DNA of 64,000 bases from Prorocentrum cordatum (lineage: Eukaryota > Sar > Dinophyceae > Prorocentrales > Prorocentraceae), in assembly GCA_963575745.1 (NCBI GenBank), contig CAUYUJ010021048.1, positions 452,001 through 516,000 of the forward strand. The letters are read 5' to 3'. Shown piece after piece: positions 10,368-20,414 of this stretch. The position numbers and the translations under genes are program-made. The notes below the pieces were generated by a model. It saw only the letters and a list, made by a program, of their open reading frames with translations. It was not told the origin of the DNA and did not search any database. Each line of letters begins with the position of its first letter. Positions within the stretch are counted from its first letter, which is position 1.

Positions 10368-11418
10368 CTACTGGATTTCGCGCTCCCACTTCGCAATTGC
10401 CTTGTCGAGCTCCATCTCGTCGCAATCGGCCCTCTTCCGGAGGATGGTGAGGACGTTGTCGTTGTCATAAACCGCGTAGTTCTCCTCGCGAGACATATTG
10501 ACCCACTGCTCCGGTATCTGCTGAGCGGGGAGCTCGACGCGATCCGCGAATTGCATCATGATGGTATCAACCACCTGCGTCACACCAGACGCTGGTAACC
10601 TCCAAGCGATCGACCGGGGGACGTAGTGGTGCACAGCGAAAACCGTATTGGAGATGTGGCTGGGGGCTGTCGCTTTCAGCGCCTTCAACAAGCACGCGAC
10701 GCGGAAGTGCCCATTGACGAACACCATGTCGAACCAGAACGGCGGGTTGAAGTCGCTCCACGAGCCGTTGTACGACGAATACGCTGGCCACATGGACGAC
10801 TTGCGTGAGTCCGTCGGGGTGCCCCACAGATCGACAGGGCCGACGTCCGCGTGCCTCAGCACCAGGCGCCCGCTGTCCGCCTCTGGAGCGACGTCGGCAC
10901 GGGCCAGCAAATTCCTCACGACCTTCTCGTCCGAATCCGTGGACATTATACTCCTGATGTTCCTGAACCGCGTGGCAGCCAGCACCGTCGAGCTGCCAGC
11001 GCCAAACTCGCGATAGTTCGTCGCCTGGGACATGAGAGAATACAACCGCGCCCTGTCTGCAGAGGAAGAAAAAAAACTAAACATGAACTTTCAGAGCTCC
11101 GCGCAGATTCCGTGGATCGGCGCTGGACTCCCTTCCCTGGCGCGCGGAGCGTGCCAGGGGCGGCGTCAGACGCACCGCCAGGAGGGCCCAGCGCCGATCC
11201 GAGAAATCTGCGCGGACCTCCGAACATTTATATTTATGCAGCTGTTTCTTCTTCGAGTCTAGGGTCCCCATCCACGGAATCATCGGAGCACCTGGCAGGT
11301 CTGGCACTGCAGCATTCTGTAGCATTGCGGTGTCAACACCACACCTGGTCACCACGCCCCCCCCGTGGCACGACGCGACCACGGCAGCCAAGAGTGAGAA
11401 GCCCATGGCGCCCACCAT
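10368..11418 (-). CDS. Class I SAM methyltransferase-like protein, two exons
   Basis: Exon 2 runs from about 11,061 down to a stop at 10,368 (about 230 codons). It carries a nucleotide-binding-like turn, YREFGAGSST, an acidic TDSDEK after the next strand, and VFVNGHFRVACLLKAL, which resembles the DGRFRVACALKAL motif of an uncharacterised methyltransferase-like family found in algae. Asn replaces the usual Asp. The longer exon-2 frame can start at ATG 11,084, but that ATG lies inside a foldback element, and a strong polypyrimidine tract ending CTGCAG sits at about 11,062-11,080. I therefore place an intron there. Exon 1 would start at ATG 11,418, preceded by an in-frame TGA. It begins MVGAMGFSLLAAVVASC, a possible signal or membrane segment, and reaches about 11,262. 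Joined length is about 280 residues. The donor is not a clear GT; GA is possible. Catalysis is inferred from family resemblance only. Confidence 0.65.
11059..11256. mobile_element. Introner-like foldback element, copy 1
   Basis: Inverted arms: left AAACATGAACTTTC then AGCTCCGCGCAGA, right TCTGCGCGGACCTCCGAA then CATTTATATTTATGC, meeting at a GCGC-rich centre. Both outer ends are pyrimidine-rich when read outward (TTTTTTTTCTTCCTCTGCAG on the minus strand). AGAC occurs just outside both ends and could be a target duplication. It fills nearly all of the predicted intron of the methyltransferase-like gene. Confidence 0.7.
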
Positions 11419-11849
11419 GGCTCAACAATCGCGAGATACACGAAGTGCGGCAACCCAAAAGGATGGCATGTGAGCTCGTCGACGCGAGCCTAAGCAAACA
11501 TGGCAGCGGAGAAACTCGTGTGCCTCTACGCAGCGAGCCGACCAATCGAATCGTCTCGGACCATTGAAGGCATGGCGTGCTAACCGAACGTCTACTTGGA
11601 GCCAAGGGGAGGCGTGATGGCATTCGAATATCGGGCGGATAGGCCGAATGACATGTAGGTTTGTTCCTGAAAGCCCTGTCTGCACAAAATTAAACATTTT
11701 TGTTCCAAGAGAGCACAAGGTGGAATGCCAGATCCAGAACCGGTCGGGCGGCGTGGCCTCCCGAGGCCTCCCGTTGCCTAGGTGGACTGCCGGACAAGGA
11801 ATCGGTCGGACAACGTGGCCTCCCGTGGCCCCCCGTGGCCTCGCATTGC

Positions 11850-12078
11850 CGTCCTTATCCCTGTCCGTGTTCCTATCCCCCTGCCTTTATCCCGATCCCT
11901 CTTTCTCTATCCCTATCCCTATCCTTTCGGTGCCCCTATCCGTTTCCCCATCCACATCATCCCCTCCCCATGCCTATCCGTATCCCCCCTGTTTATCCCG
12001 ATCCCTATATCTTGATCCCTATCCCTACCCAATCCCCATCCCTATCCTTGTCTCGATCTTGATGTCTGCGTGCATGTC

Positions 12079-12110
<32 letters not shown>
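11850..12110. repeat. Imperfect CCCTAT array plus (TA)n(CA)n
   Basis: About 210 bp of CCCTAT/CCCTGT units, then a TA run and a CA run at 12,078-12,110. Related arrays are at 14.27, 14.98 and 16.86 kb. Confidence 0.8.
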
Positions 12111-12151
12111 AAGCGGCGCGTGCTACGCGCGCGCTTAGGTTATAGTCGCAG

Positions 12152-12358
12152 ATGAACCATGGGTGCCGCTGTAAACCCGGCTGTGGCCACAACGACGACT
12201 TCCAGCGTTCTCGGGCCCATGCCACCGACGCAAAGAACCGCGTAGTAAAACCGTGGGGCGCCACGTTCCCGCGCATCTCACAATCTCGCTGCCGCCTTTG
12301 CTTGGTTTATCGAACTGCGTTTTTTCTCCACTTTCACTTCAGCTCTGCCCCGTCGTGA
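12152..12358 (+). CDS. Unassigned small Cys/His-containing ORF
   Basis: ATG-initiated frame of 68 codons starting MNHGCRCKPGCGHNDD. Cys and His cluster at the N-terminus, but no known zinc-finger spacing is met. No splice or leader signal, possibly chance. The rest of 12,360-12,650 shows no feature. Confidence 0.15.
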   Translation: MNHGCRCKPGCGHNDDFQRSRAHATDAKNRVVKPWGATFPRISQSRCRLCLVYRTAFFLHFHFSSAPS

Positions 12359-12649
12359 CACTCAATGATTTTGCATATCTCTCCGGTCTCCCGATGCCCG
12401 ATCACGCAGACATCCGCCGGCTCCTGATGTTGGGGTTGGCCCGGGACCTCGTTGCGCGCGCGTGGGCATCTCCCGGTCATCAGCGCCCTTCTCTGTAATC
12501 AGTTGTTGCCGGGCCCGTCCATGGGAGTGGGGGGGCTTCTTTTGGCTGGACGCCAAACCTCATGCCAGCGATAATCGCACCCGTGGGAGCACAAGGTTCG
12601 GGCTCACGAGGCATGCTCAATGATTTGCTTGGCACGTCCCATGTATGGT

Positions 12650-13060
12650 GCTGCTTGGAGCTCTGACGGGGCCTCAGGCGGCACCTTCTTGGCGTTCTGG
12701 CGAGGCCTTTTCAAGAGGTGAGGCAGGGGCACGACACCTGAGACATTGAATAGTATAGCTACACCCCGCTCGCTCGGGCGGGTCCGCCCTGCAAGGGTGG
12801 GAGGAGCAAGAATCGCGTGGAAGAATCTGGTGTAGGGATGCCCTGCTCTCTCTGGCGGGGTTTCCCTGGCGCCCTGGCGGGGGCTTGCCCAGGAGGGGAG
12901 GGGGGAGCACGAAACCAGAGGAAAATTATGCGCGTGCGCTCTGACGGGGCTACCTCGGGTGGGGTGGGAGGAGCAAAACAGAACAGGGATTGTATATGGT
13001 ATAGCAACACCCCTCTCGCTCTGCCAGGGCCGCCCTGGAGGGGTGGAAGGGGCAAAGCAA
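12650..13060. repeat. Degenerate ~90-120 bp tandem repeat
   Basis: Four to five loose copies with recurring GGTGGGAGGAGCA, TATAGCAACACCCC and GCTCTGACGGGGC blocks. It abuts the 377-bp tandem unit. Confidence 0.6.
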
Positions 13061-13066
13061 CTTGTG

Positions 13067-13760
13067 AAATGGAGCGTCGGAAGGTCGGAAACGCGAGAAA
13101 CCGAAAAACATTGGAAAATGCAAGCGGCAATCAATGATTAGGGCCTTTTCGGGCTCTCTCGGAATGCTTCTCGGAGCTCTCTTGAGGCCTCTTGGAGGCC
13201 TCTTGGGCTGCGTATTTGCCATGTTGGGCCCATGTGAGGCCACGTTGGAGCCATCTGGACCGTCTTGAAGCGCCTTGGCGCCTCCCACTCACGCTCTTTG
13301 GCTCAGCTTGGGCCTGTCCCGGGGCTCTCTTGGGCCGTTTGGGGCTCCTCCCAGGCAATCTTCAAAATCCATGGTACCGTCTCGGGGCTCTTTGGGGGGC
13401 CTCTTCGGCGGTCTTGGGGCGGTCTTGGGGGCGTCGTCGGCCGCCTTGGAGCGTCAGAAAGCCGAAAACGCGAGAACCCGAAAAACATGTTAAAAACCAA
13501 TAGAAATCAATGATTTGGGCCTCGTCGGGCTCTCTCGGGATGCTTCGCGGAGCTCTCTTGAGGCCTCTTGGAGGCCTCTTGGAGGCCTCTGGGGCTGTGT
13601 ATTTGCGGTCTCGAACCCATCTTGGGCCACGTTGGGGCTATCTGTGCTGTCTTGGAGGGGCTTGTCGAAGTCCCCGGGGGCTTCTGGGAGCTCTCTGGGG
13701 CAGTCTGGGAGCTCCAGGGCCGCTCCGGGGTGCTCTGGGAGCGGTCTAGCAAACCCCGGT
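13067..13760. repeat. ~377-bp tandem repeat, two copies
   Basis: Blocks such as ACGCGAGAAACCGAAAAACA (13,091) and ACGCGAGAACCCGAAAAACA (13,468), then AATCAATGATT and GAGCTCTCTTGAGGCCTCTT, recur in order with an offset of 377 bp. Each unit is an AT-richer tail plus a CTTGG-type degenerate domain. Related tails are seen in reverse near 500-545 and 22,645-22,715. Confidence 0.8.
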
Positions 13761-13809
13761 CCTCCCATGCCCCCCCCGTGCCCCGGGCGCCCGGGCCTCG
13801 TGCACGGGA

Positions 13810-13810
<1 letters not shown>

Positions 13811-13864
<54 letters not shown>

Positions 13865-14096
13865 CACAAGATTTGAAGGCTCGCTGCGCTTCGCCTTGTA
13901 ATCTTGATCCTTGCACCTACGATGTTTCTGGGCGCGGGCGAGAACACATGTTTTCAATGAGGTGTGTGGGAATTATGCGAGCGGAGGCGAGGCGAGGCGA
14001 GTGCGCGGTAGCGCCCGGGGCGGGGCTCAGGGCGCAGCGTTGGTGGACGCTTGAGTGGAGGTGAAGGTGGAAAGTCGGATGCCGGACGCTAGAGGT

Positions 14097-14155
<59 letters not shown>

Positions 14156-14235
14156 ATGTGTGTACGTGTGTGTATGTGTATGTATATACGCACGCCTTTG
14201 TGCATGTATATATATATATATATATACATGTATAT
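13811..14235. repeat. (TA)n microsatellites
   Basis: TA dinucleotide runs at about 13,811-13,866, 14,096-14,148 and 14,204-14,225, with a GT-rich run between the last two. The GC-rich stretch at 13,925-14,090 has no supported gene. Confidence 0.85.
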
Positions 14236-14269
14236 GCATCTATGTATATATTCATCCTCCCTAGTCCTA

Positions 14270-14418
14270 GATCTCTAGCCGTATATCCCTGTCCATATCC
14301 CTGTGCCCCTGCCTCTGTCCCTATTCATATTCGTACCCCTTTTGTCCCTATCTCTTCCCTATTGTATTATGTACTCCTGTCCCTATCCCTATCCCCATCT
14401 CCATCCCCATACCTATCT
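14270..14418. repeat. CCCTAT array upstream of spliced-leader relic
   Basis: Imperfect CCCTAT/CCCTGT units ending immediately before a diverged spliced-leader relic. The second unit of the tandem duplication has the same arrangement. Confidence 0.75.
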
Positions 14419-14419
14419 G

Positions 14420-14439
14420 CGTAGCTATTTCGGCTGACG
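14420..14439 (+). other. Diverged spliced-leader relic
   Basis: CGTAGCTATTTCGGCTGACG matches 16 of 20 positions of the dinoflagellate spliced leader. Alone it would be weak. It is supported by its position, which aligns with the better relic at 15,116 in the neighbouring duplicate. Confidence 0.5.
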
Positions 14440-14984
14440 TAAATCATTGATCAAGGCAGCTGGCCAGATCAGCCCGTTATGGGGCACGCGGCGAACAGCC
14501 ATTACCGAGGCTCGCGGGTGTCCCACATGTTGCAACTGCTTCTCACCGGTGGCAAGCCATGTCGAAGAGAACACACTGAGCACCCACCGCCCAGGCAGGG
14601 CGTAGCTGGCAGAAGCAAGCAGCTTTGATGTGTCCAGTTTGCCCCCAAGGAGTGGATATGGGCAGCGCAGTAAACCCACTTGCAAATGCGGGACCCCATG
14701 GGCATCGCATTCTGGCTCCAGAGCGTTCTCAGCCACTCGACCGACAATCAGATCGCGTTGACACGTTCAGGTTGCTGAGGAGGTCGATCTTACGGAGCGG
14801 GATAGAAGCAAGGCCCACGCACGCCCCAAGATCGCCGCAAGACGACCCAAATGTCTTCGGAAGGTGCAGAGGACGCACGACAGCGTGGGCGCGATAAGAG
14901 GATAGGGCGATCTTCTGGGACGGGCTTAGGGCGGGGGGGGGTGATCTGGGCTGGGGATGGAGTGCCAATGAATCCCAAACATAT

Positions 14985-15112
14985 CCCTATCGTTGTCCCT
15001 ATCCCCCTGCCTCGATCCCTGTTCCGATCCCTACCCAACCTGTCCTTAATCCTATCGTATACCCTTTATCCATCTTATACCCTTGTCCCTATCCATATCC
15101 CCATCCCCATCC
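14985..15112. repeat. CCCTAT array before the second SL relic
   Basis: Imperfect CCCTAT, CCCTGT and CCATCCC units, ending at the spliced-leader relic. Confidence 0.75.
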
Positions 15113-15115
15113 GCT

Positions 15116-15132
15116 TAGCCATTTTGGCTCAA
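15116..15132 (+). other. Spliced-leader relic
   Basis: TAGCCATTTTGGCTCAA is a 17-nt exact match to the core of the dinoflagellate trans-spliced leader, preceded by CCGC. In the leader this core is preceded by CCG. A leader at the head of a genomic copy marks retroposition of a mature trans-spliced mRNA. Confidence 0.8.
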
Positions 15133-15542
15133 ATGAACCATTTAGCAAGGCAGCTGGCCAGATCAGTCTGTTCTGGAACACGCAGCGAGCAGCCAATACA
15201 GCGGCTCGCGCGTGTCCTCACATATTGCGATTGCTTGTCTCCAGTTCCATTGGCACGCCATACCGAAGAGAACACCATGGGTAGCCACCGCCCAGACAGG
15301 GCGGAGCTGACAGAAGCAAGCATACTTGGTGTGTCCAGTTTGCCCCCAATGAGTGGATATGGGCAGTCAGAGCGCGGCACACGCCCACTTGCCAATGTGG
15401 GCTTCCATGGGCATCGCATTCTGGCTCCAGGGCGTCCTCGGCCCATCGACCGAGGCCTCCAACCCCGCCAACGCCTCCACCGAGGGAGGGAAAGACCAGC
15501 TCGGACGCGCAGAGTGAGAAACACTCCAAGATGTAGCCGAGC

Positions 15543-15967
15543 ATGGAGCAGAAGAAGCGGTCTTACTCGGACACGGACTCAGACATGGATACCGAGAATG
15601 ACTACGAGAAGTTGCCCAGCATACAGCCAGACGCGAGCCAGCCAGAAGTCGCAGAGCAGACCCAGGACCCTGGACGAGAGAAGGGAAGCCATCGCGGACT
15701 TGGCATCCTCAAGACCAAGCAACGCAAGGAGGACGAGGCGCGCGTTTGGGGCTCAGGGGAAACTTTTCCGACTTACGGGAAGCATTTCGCAAACTGCGGG
15801 ACGTAATCGCTCAACTCAGGGAAGGAGGGTCCTTCAAGCTTTGCCGTGTGGACCCAGAGAGTCCGAAAACGTACGACAAGAAGTCGAATTACAAGCCAGA
15901 CGAGGACAAGTTTTCCAAGAGTAAGCGCAGAAAACGTCACATAATCTCGTTTTCCGACTCTCTCTGA
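15543..15967 (+). pseudogene. SL-linked small ORF with frame break
   Basis: ATG at 15,543 opens MEQKKRSYSDTDSDMDTEND, an acidic/Ser-rich then Lys-rich protein. Around 15,746-15,800 the natural-looking sequence moves to another frame (LREAFRKLRDVIAQLREG, a likely helix) and ends in a basic tail (SKSKRRKRH) with a stop at 15,967. Combined length is about 140 residues. A 263-codon frame starting at ATG 15,133, directly after the leader relic, overlaps it but looks Arg-rich and shadow-like. No family is recognised. Treated as a decayed retroposed gene. Confidence 0.4.
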
Positions 15968-15969
15968 AT

Positions 15970-16850
15970 CCAGGGTTTCACAGACAAGGGGCAAAATTTT
16001 GGGACATTTTTTTCCAAACCGGAAGGGACCTCCAGAGGGCCCGCAGAGTCCCCGAAGCCTGGGAAACCACCAGTAGGACCGGGTAGTAGCCTGCAGTACA
16101 GATATAGATACAACAGCTGGCCCCTTTCATCATTATCAGCTGTCGAATCGGAGCTTGGGAATCCCAGTCAAGCTTGATGGATAAAGCAAAACAAGGGAGT
16201 GCAGAAGCTTGCGAAGGATCCCAGGCAGGATTCATCGGACACTGAACGCCTTGGCAATTGGTTCACCTTGGTAAGCTCTACCTTGATTGGCTACCGCACT
16301 TTGCGGTAGACCCCGACATTACCTGCAACAGTCCTTATTCGACAGGCCAGGCGAAACCCTGGGATAAGCTGAAAACGAACTTAGATGCCGTGCCATCTCC
16401 TCCGAGCCTCGCCCTCCCCCTCCTCAGCACCAGCGAGTGGCGGCGGCCTTGCGAGAAGCAGCGTCAAGCATTCGTATTATGGTTAGGACGTTGGGGTGAC
16501 AAGGGGGGGGTGGGGAAGAGGTACAGGGGTGAGGAGCTGCGAGCCGGCGCTAGGAGTACGTCGGATAGTAAAAAAAAAATGATTAGCCCTTAGAAATGGT
16601 TTCCCACCCGATTTGTTTTTCAGCACTCCTTGCCATCCTGCCTTCCCCTCTTTCTCCAGGCCAGGGCGGTAGCGCATGTCGACCCTCTACCTCCTTCCCT
16701 CTCCTCCGCATGGGTCTTGGGAACGAGCAAAGGCACAGCGTTGCTTGTTGCACTCTCCAGGGGAGCAGATGACTTCCCAGCAGAGGCATCAACTATGTAT
16801 CTTGTAAGCCAGTTTGCAGTGGGAGAAACTTTCAGCTGAAACGCAATCCA
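15970..16850. other. No gene recognised
   Basis: Moderate GC, no repeat structure and no supported ORF. A short inverted pair, CTACCGCA and TGCGGTAG, lies near 16,288-16,306. Confidence 0.4.
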
Positions 16851-16854
16851 ATCC

Positions 16855-17000
16855 AATCCCCATCCCTATCCCTATCCATATCCCCTTGTATCCCTGCCCT
16901 GCATCATAACCCCTATCCCCATTCCCACCCCTTTGCCTATATCCATATCCCTACCCCCTTATGCTTATCCCTACCCCAATCCCCCCAATCCCCCCATCGT
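16855..17000. repeat. Imperfect CCCTAT array
   Basis: CCCTATC and CCATATCC units, the fourth array of this class in 11.8-17 kb. Confidence 0.75.
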
Positions 17001-17454
17001 TGCCGCCTATCGTGACCCTCGTGGCCCCCATCGTAACGTGTGAAACTGTCTAGGGTTTTCTGTCGCAAGGCATCGTCGCAATCACGTGGTTGATCGATTT
17101 GGCCTTGTGGGCCTAGTCTAGTGCCAATGCCAAGCTCGAACAACCCACTCGGATTCTGGGGGAGGAGAAGGACACTGACGCCGCAATACTCCCAAGACCT
17201 CTCCTGGGGCGCGTCCTGACGAGGACTCCGAAGCGAATCTGGCCGTGGCGACTAATTAGGCCCACCCCACGGGAGGCCCAAGAGAGCGAACACGAGAGAA
17301 GTGAAGTGGTATCGGTATGTTCTTCTTTGATACCCCATACCTCCGACGGTGTGTTTCCGTGAGCAGTGCATGCTCTTCGGGGTCCTCACTTGGGATTCTA
17401 AGGAATTGGACGGGAGTCCCGAGAGTTCGCTGCGCTGCGGCTTGTTTCCGCCCA

Positions 17455-17620
17455 GTTGCCGCCTGAGAGGCGCCTGCGGGGGTGAAAGGGGGGGTCCCAA
17501 AGATTCGCCACGATCTGGCTCGTTGCCGCCCGTGGCCGCCTGTGGGGGTGCCCCGAGGATTCGCGCCACGCTCCCGCCAGTGGCCGCCTGTGGGGGTGCC
17601 CCGAGGATGCGTACTCCAGA
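17455..17620. repeat. Short tandem repeat, GGCCGCCTGTGGGGGTGCCC
   Basis: Two near-identical copies of a 63-bp segment (GTGGCCGCCTGTGGGGGTGC then CCCGAGGAT) plus a looser third. ORFs of both strands are shadows. From 17,000 to 17,450 and 17,620 to 18,650 only GC-rich sequence without supported genes is seen. Confidence 0.6.
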
Positions 17621-18734
17621 TTCCGTAATAAAAGGGAGGGGGTCTGGACCCTCCAAGACAAGCCATTTCAGACCTCCCCCGTGGGAGAACCCTCCAAAAC
17701 ATCGTCCCCAGACCCCCCAGGCTCTCCAAGATAGCTTGGATGAGACCCCCCTCCCTTTATTACGAAATCCGGAGTACTTGCTCCTCGTGTCACCGCAGCT
17801 TGTCCCGAACCCGTGTTTGCACTCAGGGCTTCCTACTTCGGCTGGCACGGACCCTGGTGGGCCCGCCGAGGTCTCGACACGTCGCCGCCCGTTGCCGCCC
17901 ACCGCGTGGGGGGGGGGCCCGTCGAGGTCTCACCGCCCGGGGCCCTGCTCGCCCTCGAGCCCAGGCCTCGCCTCTCACCTCCCGCCTGCCCCGAGCGGGG
18001 CGGGCCGGACCGCCGCACGCAGTCCTCGCGACCGAGCGGCAGGCGAGGGAGCGGGAGCGGGGGTGGGGGCGGAGCGTGCTGTCGGGTCTCTGGGACTTTC
18101 CGAGGTCACCACACCAGCCCCCCCCCCCCCCATCATGGGGATTCTCAAGGCAATGGCCATGATTCAAGGCCCTCACTCCCGGCGGCCGGGGGGTGGGGGG
18201 GTGGGCGGGGGGGGGGGAGGGCAGACCCCGCCCTAGCCGGGGAAAAATCCGAGCCGAGGAAAAACCCAAACCGAGGAGAACCCGAAGCGAGGATCGTGAG
18301 TAACGAGAAAGACAGCAGAGGAGCTCGGGAAGTTCCTGCGCAATTCTGAGGGGCCAGGGGGGAAGGACTGGCTGACTGAGCACGAGAGCCTGCCGCACCA
18401 CCAGAAAGCGACCTTGCCAGCCGAGACGAGACATAGACCCCACTTCGGGGTAGATGCCAGACATGCGACACCCTGGCCCCGGGTCCACCAGGGAAGCCCA
18501 GGCATGCGGAGGAAGAAGAGGAAAGAAGACGCCGTCGTGCACGCCGGAGGTGCCTGGGCAAAGCAAGAGGCGATGATGAGGCCGATGTTTCAGCTGGGCG
18601 CTTTGAAACATTCTAAATGCCAGCCGTGGATTATGTGAGTGACGGAGAAGGGATAGGAGCAGGAGGAGGAGGAGGAGGAACAGGATGACCATTCGGGACG
18701 ATTCGCCCAATGCCAGCGCGGCCACGGGCGTATC

Positions 18735-18850
18735 TGAAGGCGTGGTGTTCTGACTCAGAGTCGCCGTTCCCTCAACGAACAACGCGTCTTGCACCTGCCA
18801 GACATGCAACTCGCTCCAATATCCCGCTGGCGTGCACACGAGGACCCAAT
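18735..18850 (-). CDS. Possible exon, unknown protein
   Basis: Minus-strand frame reading CTPAGYWSELHVWQVQDALF, with a CT-rich run upstream, an AG at CACGCCAG, and a good donor-like CAG/GTGCAAG internally. Whether the real exon ends at that donor is unclear. It lies 340 bp downstream, in minus-strand order, of the exon-like island at 19.2 kb. Confidence 0.25.
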
Positions 18851-18865
18851 GAGCCAAGCAGAAAA

Positions 18866-19000
18866 AAAGAGGAGGAGGAGGAGGAGGAGGAGGCTGGGGA
18901 GGGCATTGGGGAAGGGAGGGAGGACAAGAGCAGGAGGAGGAGGCGGAGGAGGAGGAGGAGGAGGAGGAGGAGGAGGACGAGGGGGCGGAGGAGGACCAGG
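18866..19000. repeat. (GGA)n purine tract
   Basis: Nearly pure GGA/GAG triplets, with a shorter run at 18,655-18,690. It separates the two exon-like islands. Confidence 0.9.
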
Positions 19001-19189
19001 GGTGGGTGGGGGGGAAGTCGGGGCAGCGACGGCAGCGAGGACGCGGAGGAGAGGGGCGGGGAAGACGAGCCTGATGTGTGAGGGCGGGGAGGGGGAGGCA
19101 GCGGATGGAGGATGAGTCGAGGAGCGGGGGCGGGAAGGGGGCAGGGAGGGGGAGAGAGCGGTCGGGCGGCCGCCTGACGCCGCACTCCT

Positions 19190-19292
19190 TCTCGACGAAG
19201 GAGCTCTCCGTGCAGGGCACGATCAGCGGTGACCCCTGCGAGGCGTCGTCCAGGCCGAGGTCGGACATTTCGCTCCAGATGATGCACTGTGG
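19190..19292 (-). CDS. Exon-like island, unknown protein
   Basis: Minus-strand segment with GC at almost every third position reads CIIWSEMSDLGLDDASQGSP, then LIVPCTESSFVEKECG. An AG acceptor (GCCCACAG) precedes TGC, and a GT donor (GGC/GTCAGG) fits the end. The coding bias makes this the most convincing of the exon islands. No family is recognised. With 18.8, 3.5 and 1.5 kb it might belong to one long minus-strand gene, but nothing in the sequence proves the link. Confidence 0.4.
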
Positions 19293-19384
19293 GCGCGCTC
19301 CCCTCCTCGTTCTCCTCGCCCTGCTGCTGCTTCTCCTTCTCCTCCTCATCATATCCCTCTTCCTCTCCCACGTGTTCCTCAATT

Positions 19385-19805
19385 CGTCCTCCTCCTCCTC
19401 CTCCTCCTCCTCGTCGTCCTCCTCCTTCTCCGCATCATAATCTTCATCCACACCTTACCCTTCTCCTCGCCTTCCTGGACGTCCTCTGCTTCACATATTT
19501 CCCCTCCTGCTTCTCCTGCTCCCGTTTCTCCTCACCCTCCTCATTATCCCTTCCTCCCTTTCTTCCTTCCTCCCTCCCTCCCTTCTCCCCTCTTCCCCAT
19601 CCTCATTCTGGTGTTTCTGTTATTCTTCCTCCTCCTCCTGTCTTCCTCCTCCTCCTCCTCCTCCTCCTCCTCCTCCTCGTTAGAGCTTAGAGCTGTTGAC
19701 TAGAGTGTCAATGCGACGCAGCCATTCCTCCTCCTCCTCCACCTGATCCTCCTCCTCCTCCTCCTTCTCCTTCTCCTCCTCCACCTCCGCCTCCTCCTCC
19801 CTCTC
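19385..19805. repeat. CTC/TCC pyrimidine tracts
   Basis: Three pyrimidine-rich triplet runs (about 19,385-19,432, 19,628-19,680 and 19,728-19,805) with CT-rich sequence between. From 19,810 to 20,150 a minus-strand open stretch reading LFFLLADYGLGHRRALPTW is seen but not supported further. Confidence 0.85.
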
Positions 19806-20157
19806 CCTGTGCGTGGGAAGCCGAAGAGAGGGGCGAACACGAAGTGAGAGGATCCGAAGTGAAGGCCGGTGGAGGCCCAGGTGGGTAGAGCTCTCCTGTG
19901 GCCCAACCCATAGTCGGCAAGCAGGAAAAACAGAGCGTCGTCGTCGCGCTCCCCCCGCGTCTCCGCCCCCTCTCCGCCCCCCTCCGGCCCTCCTCCTGCC
20001 GAGGACATGGACATGGAAATGGTGAGTTCGCGAAGCGAAGAGATGAATTAAGGAGGTGTGCGTCCTCTGGCTCGGGGAGGGAGGGAGGGAGAAAGGACAG
20101 GCGGGAGACATGGAGATGAGGGAAGGACCCACGACTCCAGCGTCGTGATTTGTCCGC

Positions 20158-20272
20158 AACGTCGACCCCCGGAGGTCTGGACCGCTTCCCCAGGACCAGC
20201 TTTTCGGCCTGGACCGCTCTTATGACTGCCCTTTAAAAACCTCCCCTCGGGATCCTTTCACGACGAGAGGCG
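20158..20272 (+). mobile_element. Dispersed ~150-bp element, plus copy
   Basis: Begins AACGTCGACCCCCGGAGGTC, continues TGGACC, CTTCCCCAGGACC and GCTTTTCGGCC, and ends with the hairpin-forming CCTCCCCTCGGG ... CGACGAGAGG. Same block order as at 31.7 kb and, reversed, at 3.0 kb. Confidence 0.6.
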
Positions 20273-20414
20273 GTGGGGGAAGGAGGGAGGAAAGCAGGGC
20301 GATGTGGTGTGGCGAAGATGTATCGGGTGGGCAAGTAGAGGCCTCCGAAATGGGGTCGGAGTCGGAGTAGATCGGGTTGGAGGATCGCGCCGCACCGTCG
20401 ATGCACCAGACCAT

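Larger units (their letters stand above)
14421..15470 (+). repeat. Tandem duplication of a ~340-bp SL-headed segment
   Basis: Segment 14,421-14,760 aligns with 15,116-15,470. Shared blocks include AAGGCAGCTGGCCAGATCAG, GTGTCCAGTTTGCCCCCAA, GAGTGGATATGGGCAG and GGGCATCGCATTCTGGCTCC. Offset is about 695 bp. Copy 1 loses similarity after about 14,760. Copy 2 continues into the ORF at 15,543. Confidence 0.85.

Noticed and set aside
11077-11227. ORFs on both strands over the foldback at 11.1 kb
   Set aside because: They are mirror readings of an inverted repeat.
15133-15924. 263-codon ORF starting right after the spliced-leader relic
   Set aside because: Arg/Pro/Ser-rich and overlapped by a more natural frame (15,543). 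The first ~110 codons lie in the duplicated segment and look like a leader region.
17823-19451. 542-codon minus-strand ORF as one protein
   Set aside because: It runs through GGA/CTC repeats and GC-rich DNA. Only short islands within it have coding bias and splice-like borders.
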